Shown piece after piece: positions 57,816-64,000 of a DNA stretch of 64,000 nucleotides (positions are counted from its first letter, which is position 1; the number at the start of each line of letters is the position of its first letter). The notes below the pieces were generated by a model that saw nothing but the letters and a program-made list of their open reading frames with translations, made no database searches and was not told the origin of the DNA. The position numbers and the translations under genes are program-made. Origin of the DNA: Larix kaempferi (Eukaryota; Streptophyta; Pinopsida; Pinales; Pinaceae); assembly GCA_027924585.1 (NCBI GenBank), contig BSBM01000001.1:53064501-53128500 (forward strand). The letters are read 5' to 3'.

Positions 57816-58057
57816 AATAAGTCCTGATGATTCCACAGTATGGCCAGTGATGATGAAGACCTGCAGGTGGTGGGCCTACATCCAATATGAAAAAGGACTG
57901 GCTCTGTAGAACTTCCTATGACGAGTAGATTCAAAGATTGATTGAGATAGCAGCAGCAGTGATGATGATGATGACTCAATGACGATTATCCAGTGACGAT
58001 GATCCAGAGAAGATGACTTGTGCTAGAATAACTGTGTTGAGAAATACCTTCCTAGTT

Positions 58058-58066
58058 AAGAGGGAG
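58058..58066 (+). promoter_or_regulatory. copia-2 polypurine tract
   Basis: AAGAGGGAG directly before the right LTR. Confidence 0.8.
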
Positions 58067-58666
58067 TGTTGATGTATATGTAACTTCGGAATGTATTTCA
58101 TATATGTATATTGTATTCCTATAGAGATGGTATTATTCCTCTATAAGGAAGTGTCGTCATTTATATTGTAAGTGTCGTAACTTATACTTGATGGGTTATT
58201 AGACCACCTTGTTTGGGGTCGGCCCTGTATAAGTCATGTGGGTCAAAGGGTTATTAGACCACTCTATTGGGGGTCGGCCCACTCAGCATTATGTTATGTG
58301 GTTAAGTTCGAGCCTACATGAGTTAGGTAAAAAGGCAATTCAAGTCAAGTATAAATAGAGTGCGGGAGGCACTCTATTTGCTCACTCACTTCTCACTTAT
58401 GCACTCAAGGAGGAGTGGCACACTTATGGAGGAGGAGGATCTGCTGCTAGGTTATGTCTATCTCTCATGGTTGTATCATTGCTTTATCTATCTATGAGGA
58501 AGTTATTGGGTTTTTTCACCTTTATGGTTTTCCCCAAGTAAATCTTTGTGTCTCTTGTGTGCTTGCATTATTGTCTCCATGATTGATATGTTGTAGATAT
58601 GCTGTACATGTTGTTCTCTCAGTTAAGATCCTAGATCAGATTGAAGTAAATTCTGAAAATTTAACA
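58067..58666 (+). repeat. copia-2 right LTR
   Basis: 600 bp; one copy of the 44-bp unit; TATA box at 58350-58358. Confidence 0.93.
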
Positions 58667-58672
58667 GGTAGG

Positions 58673-59420
58673 TGTGGCTAGGGTTTTACCCCTAGCTTGT
58701 GCAAATGAGCACCTACTAAGGAGAAAGGACTCCTTAGTAGCAATTCAGTAAATGTAAATAATTAAACTAAAACAAAATATAGAAACTAATGTAAAACATG
58801 CATAAAACATAAAGACAACAATTTGTAAAAAAGGGTTTTGTATTAATATTACCTTCAATGTGAAGGTTGATGAAGCTCCTTGCAATGTCCAAGAGGGTTG
58901 CTCCAAGCTCCAATGTGCTCCTTCTCTTTCTCCAATGGTGGGGATGGGCCAAAAGTGGCTCTCAAGGTGAAAGTAGTTCAATGGTGAACTAGGGTTTCGA
59001 GAGAGATTTTGGCAGAGTAAGGGTATATTTGATTGTGGATATGGAATAAGGGATTTCCATCACCTATTTATAGTTTTTTGGTGGTGGAGTGCTGACCCAT
59101 GGTTTTGGGAAACACATGGTTTTTGGCAGCTGCATAGGGTTTTTTCCTCCTTTTCCTCATTATTTTATATTTTTTATTCCCTTTTTAGGGGATTTTTGCT
59201 ATTTTTGAGGAATTTTGGATATTTTTGGAGGAAAAAGGGGTTTTTTTAGCCTTTTTTAGGCTATTTTGAGGGTTTTGTGGCCTTTTGGAGGCATTTTAGG
59301 CCCTTTGGAGGCTTTTTAATGGGAGTTTTTGGGATTTTTAAGGGAAATATGGTAGGAAAATGGACAAATGAGCCATGTAATGTGGTAGATGAGGTAGTGA
59401 ACACTTTTTGGGTGTTAACA
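58673..59420 (-). repeat. Tat-B 3' LTR
   Basis: The inner edge is fixed by the purine tract (TTAACA|GATTGCCCCC at 59420). The outer edge TGTGGCTAGGG is inferred because only one LTR is in view. It contains a perfect 11-bp hairpin near the 3' (U5) end: CTACTAAGGAG 58713-58723 with CTCCTTAGTAG 58730-58740. Confidence 0.7.
59061..59072 (-). promoter_or_regulatory. Tat-B LTR TATA box
   Basis: Minus strand TATAAATAGGTG, oriented with the element. Confidence 0.65.
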
Positions 59421-59435
59421 GATTGCCCCCTGATG
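59421..59435 (-). promoter_or_regulatory. Tat-B polypurine tract
   Basis: The minus strand reads ACATCAGGGGGCAATC directly upstream of the LTR; close match to the Tat-A tract. Confidence 0.8.
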
Positions 59436-59569
59436 TGCGAGGGCAGGAGCTCATCATATGGCCGATGGACATCATAAGTCATGAATGGTTTTCCTGGGGT
59501 GTGGAGAGAAGAGAAGAAACAAACTGAAGCCCGGAACAACGATCCTGAACAATTGCAAGAACTAAGAGT

Positions 59570-59813
59570 ACATAACCTCAATAATGGATGAGGAATCATC
59601 TGATCATATGGACGAGGCGGGCATTCCCATGCTCGTATCAGGATATAACATAACAATAGTGGGGTCCAAAAAATGGGGACCTGAAATATACATGACCTCA
59701 AATACTGACTGAGGAATAATCTGAATATATGGACGAGGCGGGCATACCCATGCTCGTATCAAGATACATAAACAGAACTGTGAGGCCCGAAAAATGGGGA
59801 CCTGTAAGATACA
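59570..59813 (-). repeat. 122-bp tandem duplication in Tat-B 3' region
   Basis: GAGGAAT...GGACGAGGCGGGCAT...CCCATGCTCGTATCA at 59589 and 59711. Each unit carries ACGAG...CTCGT complementary arms. Confidence 0.85.
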
Positions 59814-60775
59814 TAGAGAACCACTGTGTACATCATAAGGGTCCAGAGGGGACACAAATCTGGGACATACTGTTGGGCTGATCATGTGTGGATTGAAGAA
59901 CTGGTGCACTGGAACAATCAACAGTGCTGCTGAGTATGGTACCAAAGGGGCTAATGAGCTGCTGGATCAGAGTGACAAGGGGTACACTCACCATGGTACA
60001 CTGAACTGGAGCTGATCGGGGACGGAAAATGGGTACTCAAGGAAGCATGTAACTGGATGGCTTCCGAATACAATCACCAACGCAGCCCGGACATCCACGG
60101 GAACATGTAACTGGTCGTTCCGAAGTGACTCACCAATGTGCTAGAGTTGGGGGAAATCTGGGGTCTTCGACTAAAAACTGATGGGATATAATCCTACGCG
60201 ATCCTCAACGATGCGATCAAGGTGCTGAAGTCGAGCATGTGAGGAACAACCACTCGGAGAGGCAATGATGACTCCTCTCAGAATGATCCGTAGGCACTTA
60301 CCACAGATGGTAATAAGTCCAAGGCGTAGGGACCTCTGGGCCTATCCTCTGGAATAGAGGTGTTGTCGTCGACAGAGGGAGACCTGCAACTATCAAGGCA
60401 ATGATGTTTCCTTGACAGGAGAGCGAGGTGTAGAACCGAAGTACTGATGGCAGGACTGACCAAACTGTGGGGGGGGACAACTGGGCAAGTAGAGTGTGTG
60501 GACTCAAACTTCCTTTGTTCAGAGTATGATAATGGGAATGATCTGGTAGCTTATGGAACTGACTGAGGGGAAATGGATCATAGCTGTAGTGGATCGGGGA
60601 GGGTGACTGGTCTGAGGGAGACTCAAGCTGGTATAAAATGGCAGGAGACTGCAGAATACTCTGAACAAAGGCGACCTGATTGGGGGTGCTGCCAAGATGA
60701 TCGATCATAGTGCCAGGAGGCACGGGGGGAAACTTCTTCATGGGTTAAGGAACTAGAAGAAGTGTGTATAAAATG
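59814..60775 (-). other. Tat-B 3' untranslated region, middle part
   Basis: No protein family recognised; open frames on the minus strand (60298-60741, 60623-61030) are rich in S/P/H and overlap each other and the stem array, so I treat them as chance. Confidence 0.5.
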
Positions 60776-61290
60776 ATACTGTCGTGTGGATTTTACGAGC
60801 CCAGGACAATTCATGCTCGTGTTTGCTTTCAATTTTAAGGAGTCTGAAAGTGATAAGAAGACTCTGAAATGATGGAATGGTACTGTCGTGTGGATTTTAC
60901 GAGCCCAGGACAGTTCATGCTCGTGGTTGCTTTCAATTTTAGAGAGTCTGAAAGAAAATAAGAAGACTCCAGGGGGTTGCTTTTTCGTAGATTTAGCCTC
61001 CAAGGCCCAAAGAAGCATAAAAGGATGCAATGAAGAACTCTTCTAGCCGGTGTGACTAGAGTATTCCTTTTTCGTAATTAGTCTACCAGGTCCGGAAAAG
61101 GGTTAAAATTATACCAGATAGACGCCCTTTCAGGTACTTTAACGAGCATGAAAGGAAGCAAGATTGCTCGGCGATCTTTTCATTCTTTTAGGAGTCAGAA
61201 AAGAGCTTAACGGAAACTCCCTAAGTGCCTTTTTCGTAAAGGACTTGTCCGGCCCGAAAAAGGGATAAAATTATACCGACCAAAAGGAAT
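60776..61290 (-). repeat. Tat-B array of interleaved covarying stems (pseudoknot-like)
   Basis: Same design as in Tat-A. Plus strand examples: L ACTGTC 60882 / R GACAGT 60909 with S ACGAGC 60899 / S' GCTCGT 60919; L CTTTC 60826 / R GAAAG 60846 with S GAGTC 60840 / S' GACTC 60860; L CCTTTTTCG 61066 / R CGGAAAAGG 61093 with S GTCTA 61081 / S' TAGAC 61119; L CCTTTCA 61126 / R TGAAAGG 61149 with S CGAGC 61143 / S' GCTCG 61166; L CTTTTC 61176 / R GAAAAG 61198 with S GGAGT 61191 / S' ACTCC 61216. Some units (61228 onward, and one near 60979) keep only one clear pair. Confidence 0.8.
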
Positions 61291-61439
61291 GGCCAAGCAA
61301 GGAGGAAGTGTTCAATCAAGGATCAGTAATGATGATCAAGAACAAGGGTAGGGGGGAACACTAGTGGGCCTCCTTGTGGGGTAGATGAAATGGTGGCAAA
61401 ATAACGAAACATTTGCAGTATGACAAGAGTGAATGGCTC

Positions 61440-61830
61440 ATGTAAAAATGTGGAACAATCCGATAGCGGTCGATGTGGCGCGCAAACCGAGGCAGCAAGG
61501 TGTCGGGACACAATGTGGAAATTGTACCAAGTGAGAGCGAGAAATGATCTCAAGCATCATCACAAGATCGAAAAAATGAATCCTGCGATATAAAGGGAGT
61601 CAAAAACGGGTAACGGCCGATGTGGCACGTACACCGAGGCGACGAGGGCGTTTTAGAAAAAATACCCAAAAAATCTGGTGGTGAGAGCGAGAAATGATCT
61701 CAAGCATCATCACCAGCTCGGAAAAATGAATTCGATGATATAAAACATGTGAAAAATGGAGAACGGCCGATGTGGCACGCAAATCGAGGCGACTAGTGGC
61801 GTCTGAAAAATGGGCAAAAAATGATGGGTA
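61440..61830 (-). repeat. ~148-bp tandem repeat in Tat-B
   Basis: CGATGTGGC occurs at 61471, 61618 and 61768; the first two units share GAGAGCGAGAAATGATCTCA and AGCATCATCAC. About 2.6 units directly downstream of the pol stop codon. Confidence 0.88.
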
Positions 61831-61925
61831 AAAAATAATGCAACGAGGTGACCATCATGACGGTCTCGGCATGCTGATTCTAATGGTGGAACTATACAAT
61901 GCGGACCGACGGGGTCGCGAGTTAT

Positions 61926-64000
61926 TTAAGGATAAAAGCGTTTAAGGTACAACCCGTTACGCGGGTTGCGCAAAGGATGGCCTTCGGAGTCGGCGAGGAT
62001 GTATGCCCCCTTGCCTAGGCAGGTCTGCACGATGTAAGGGCCTTGCCACATGGATTCAAACTTCCCTTTGCCAGTTTTGTCGTGGGCTTGATCATAGGCG
62101 AGGACGAGGTCCCCTTCATGGAAAGTTCGAGGGTGAACATGTTTGTCGTAACCGGCTTTGGAGCGGTTCTTGGCAGCTTCGATGTTCTGAAGAGTGGCAC
62201 GACGGTCTTCATCAGCTTGTTCAAGTGTCAGCAGACGCTGCTCGAGGGGGGAGGTGAAGATATCACGGAACTCGTGGAAGAGTTGTTTGTAGTCCTCAAT
62301 CTCCTGCTCGCTGCAGGAGGCTCCTAAAGTAATGAGGTCAGGGGCACATCCTGGGAACTTTGAGGGAGGAATAGGACGTTGTTTCTGACGGATGGGGGGT
62401 ACATCAGGCCATGTGTCAATGTGGTGCTCTATAATGGCGGGGTCACGACCGGGCATTTCGGTATAGGACCAGGAAAAGACATCACGGAATTCTCGGAAAA
62501 GGTTTATGTAGTCCTCAATCTCTTGTTTACTGCAGAATGCTCCTAAAGTGATGAGTTCAGGGGCACGTCCTGGGGCAGCGATATCAACTTGGATGACAGG
62601 TGAGATGTTGGCCATGTTACCCTCCTCGAAGGCGTCAGGAGCAGGAATAGGGTCCTTGAACCAGTCTACCTTGGTGGGGAGTAGGTCTTTGGATTCAACC
62701 GCAAATTGGGTAGCGGTGCTAGAGGAAGATGCTTCTGGAAGGAAATACGAACGATGGTGCATGTCATCCCAGGGATACTCTGGGGCAGTGAGGGCCTCAA
62801 GAATCTCCTCATCGGTACGGAAAGTTTGCGTCGTCAAATCGGTTGACGAGGCGGTAGTGGTTGAAGAGATCATATAAATGATATTAACCTCTCCAGAAGG
62901 GGGAGAAACCGCGGGGTAGATCTCCTCAATGGTGGGTGGTGTCGTCTCAAGGTCCAGATTGTTCATCTCATAGAGAGCCGTTCTATAATCCGGGAGATCG
63001 GGACAATGATGGGAGTAATACCTGTAAACGCCGCATATGGCACAGGAGTGGTTGGTACGCAGGGATTTGTCTTTGGGCTTAGGGGTGGGGTTTAGTTCGA
63101 CAATTGGGATGTTGGGGTCATCGTCGAGCATCTGCATGTGCTTCTGTAGGGCTGGTAACTGTGGACACTGATGAGTTGCATGGCCTAACTCGTCGCACAA
63201 TGAGCATTTGGGAGGAGCACGAAATACTGGAGGGTTTTTTACTGTCTTGGGAGGTGGTACAGCAGTGTAAGGTTGTGGACCTCTGCCCCCAGTGGGTTTG
63301 GGAGTAGGAGGTGGAGTCGTGGAGGACGAAGGGGTAGAGACACCAGGAGGTGGCTGAGAGGTAGTAGCCATGGGTTGCACCGGTTGGAGGACGACGTCTA
63401 GTGTCGGCAGGCAAACGGGAGGCGAAAGATACCATACGGGTAATCCCAAAGTTAACCCAGGGAGGCTAAGGGTAGCCATGACCGGGGCGCTTACTACGCC
63501 CGATGGAGGGACTAGGAAGGGGATCGTATGGATAGGTGTAACACCAATGTGGCTAGGTACCAATGGTGGTTTTGGAAACAAGGGTGGTTGATTGTCATGG
63601 GACAAGGTACATAAGTCAGACACTTCGGGTGTAGATGACGGGGGAGGAATGGATTGAAAGGTGGAGGTCATCGGCGCGTCTGAGTAGACTCCAGGTCCTG
63701 TAGAGGAAACAAACGAGGTGGTGGCACGAGAAACAGATTGTTCAACCATGGGGAGAACATTTTCAGGTGCCGCGGGGGCACTGGGATCATAGTAGGTGAG
63801 CTGGTCAACCTTAACCACGCGTCCCTCATGGGGGAACATCATGTTGCGAAAGACGGAAGAGGCAACCGCCCGCATGGCATACATGTAGCTACGGCCAAGT
63901 AAAAGGTTATAATCCAATTGGGCATTGATTACCTCAATGTCGATAAGGACGGTTTTACCACCTAACTGGACAGGGACATTGGCTAGGAGGCCTTGGGGCT
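61926..64000 (-). CDS. Tat-B pol-derived ORF: protease, zinc knuckles, integrase C-terminus
   Basis: Open for at least 690 codons and still open at the window edge, so the start is outside. Order from the protease end (codon 1 taken at 63917): retropepsin C-terminal motif LDYNLLLGRS; a long Pro/Ser/Thr-rich linker; a CX2CX4HX4C knuckle (CSLCDELGHATHQC, about residues 237-250) and a second with His replaced by Tyr (CAICGVYRYYSHHC, about 291-304); an acidic part; the pre-RT segment, present twice (62479-62575 and 62260-62356); then, with no RT, RNase H or integrase core, the end of integrase (DKHVHPRTFHEGDLVLAYD, WQGPYIV, about residues 560-663). The reading frame is clean through this joint. 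The knuckles after the protease are out of their normal gag position. It may encode a structural protein of a non-autonomous family, or be a recent deletion copy; the sequence cannot tell. Confidence 0.72.
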   Translation of the reverse strand, partial: PQGLLANVPVQLGGKTVLIDIEVINAQLDYNLLLGRSYMYAMRAVASSVFRNMMFPHEGRVVKVDQLTYYDPSAPAAPENVLPMVEQSVSRATTSFVSSTGPGVYSDAPMTSTFQSIPPPSSTPEVSDLCTLSHDNQPPLFPKPPLVPSHIGVTPIHTIPFLVPPSGVVSAPVMATLSLPGLTLGLPVWYLSPPVCLPTLDVVLQPVQPMATTSQPPPGVSTPSSSTTPPPTPKPTGGRGPQPYTAVPPPKTVKNPPVFRAPPKCSLCDELGHATHQCPQLPALQKHMQMLDDDPNIPIVELNPTPKPKDKSLRTNHSCAICGVYRYYSHHCPDLPDYRTALYEMNNLDLETTPPTIEEIYPAVSPPSGEVNIIYMISSTTTASSTDLTTQTFRTDEEILEALTAPEYPWDDMHHRSYFLPEASSSSTATQFAVESKDLLPTKVDWFKDPIPAPDAFEEGNMANISPVIQVDIAAPGRAPELITLGAFCSKQEIEDYINLFREFRDVFSWSYTEMPGRDPAIIEHHIDTWPDVPPIRQKQRPIPPSKFPGCAPDLITLGASCSEQEIEDYKQLFHEFRDIFTSPLEQRLLTLEQADEDRRATLQNIEAAKNRSKAGYDKHVHPRTFHEGDLVLAYDQAHDKTGKGKFESMWQGPYIVQTCLGKGAYILADSEGHPLRNPRNGLYLKRFYP

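Larger units (their letters stand above)
51673..58666 (+). mobile_element. Non-autonomous Ty1/copia element (copia-2)
   Basis: LTRs at 51673-52316 and 58067-58666 with the exact target duplication GGTAG on both sides (51668-51672, 58667-58671). Primer site TGGTATCAGAGC and a purine tract are in place. gag, protease, integrase and most of RT are missing; the interior is long tandem-repeat leader, the C-terminal part of RT, RNase H, and a long repeat-filled 3' region. About 14 LTR substitutions in 600 bp (near 2.3%) by hand count. It inserted one base outside the LTR edge of Tat-B. Confidence 0.92.
58673..64000 (-). mobile_element. Second Tat-lineage element (Tat-B), 3' part
   Basis: On the minus strand, pol (61926 to beyond the window), a 2.5-kb 3' untranslated region, a purine tract and the 3' LTR (58673-59420). 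Protease and pre-RT sequences, the tract and the 3' repeat types match Tat-A. It has no antisense ORF where Tat-A has one. The 5' end is outside the window. Confidence 0.85.

Noticed and set aside
60278-61030. Minus-strand frames in the Tat-B 3' region
   Set aside because: They overlap the stem array and each other, are low-complexity, and have no counterpart in Tat-A.
61768-61925. Pseudoknot units in the ~148-bp repeats
   Set aside because: GAGC/GCTC-like complementarity is present but not constant between units, so it was not counted with the array.

Overview
The window reads as nuclear DNA from a large, transposon-rich plant genome, most likely a gymnosperm (conifer-like). The only intact host gene I can support is a three-exon class IV (GH19) chitinase on the minus strand at 43805-44859, whose sequence style (hevein domain, short GH19 core, C-terminus VDPGANVSC) resembles conifer class IV chitinases. 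The organism assignment is inference from that gene and from the repeat load. Almost everything else is retrotransposon sequence at different stages of decay.

Layout, left to right. 1-1245 is unassigned AT-rich DNA. 1246-7443 is an Athila/OTA-like Ty3/gypsy element (minus) with gag, protease, RT, RNase H and integrase, all broken; its 5' LTR is split by a complete Ty1/copia element (copia-1, plus, 7444-13499, two LTRs, PBS, PPT, near-perfect 5-bp target duplication) and resumes at 13500. Around 15850-16380 lies the gag start and primer site of another Ty3/gypsy element (minus); its roughly 2-kb LTR (16387-18089 plus 30576-30898) is split by a 12.5-kb Tat-lineage element (Tat-A, minus, 18090-30575, two 1056-bp LTRs, exact GAATG target duplication). 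That outer gypsy in turn abuts a decayed L1-type LINE (minus, 30901-32510). 33160-37740 is a truncated, heavily mutated plus-strand Ty3/gypsy.

37780-43655 is an AT-rich zone of large tandem duplications (1853-bp offset) whose units contain a 39-bp piece of the end of a chitinase reading frame, so the array was probably built by duplication of the chitinase 3' flank. The chitinase gene follows, with its TATA box and a promoter-side tandem repeat. 45320-51672 has no gene I recognise. 51673-58666 is a second copia element (copia-2, plus, LTRs, exact GGTAG target duplication) in which gag, integrase and most of RT are missing and long tandem repeat arrays occupy the space. From 58673 to the window end is the 3' part of a second Tat element (Tat-B, minus) with a long open reading frame that joins protease, zinc knuckles and the integrase C-terminus after loss of RT, RNase H and the integrase core.

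The strongest unexplained signal is in the 3' untranslated regions of Tat-A (20302-21117) and Tat-B (60776-61290). Both carry a tandem array of about 20 short units in which two pairs of complementary arms interleave in the order L-S-R-S' (L pairs R, S pairs S'). The arm sequences change from unit to unit but the pairing is kept, which is what selection on H-type RNA pseudoknots would leave. Tat-A also has an antisense, intron-containing extra ORF (21928-23044). Genes here do not form a pathway: the host content is one defence-type chitinase and the rest is a layered history of retrotransposon insertions.
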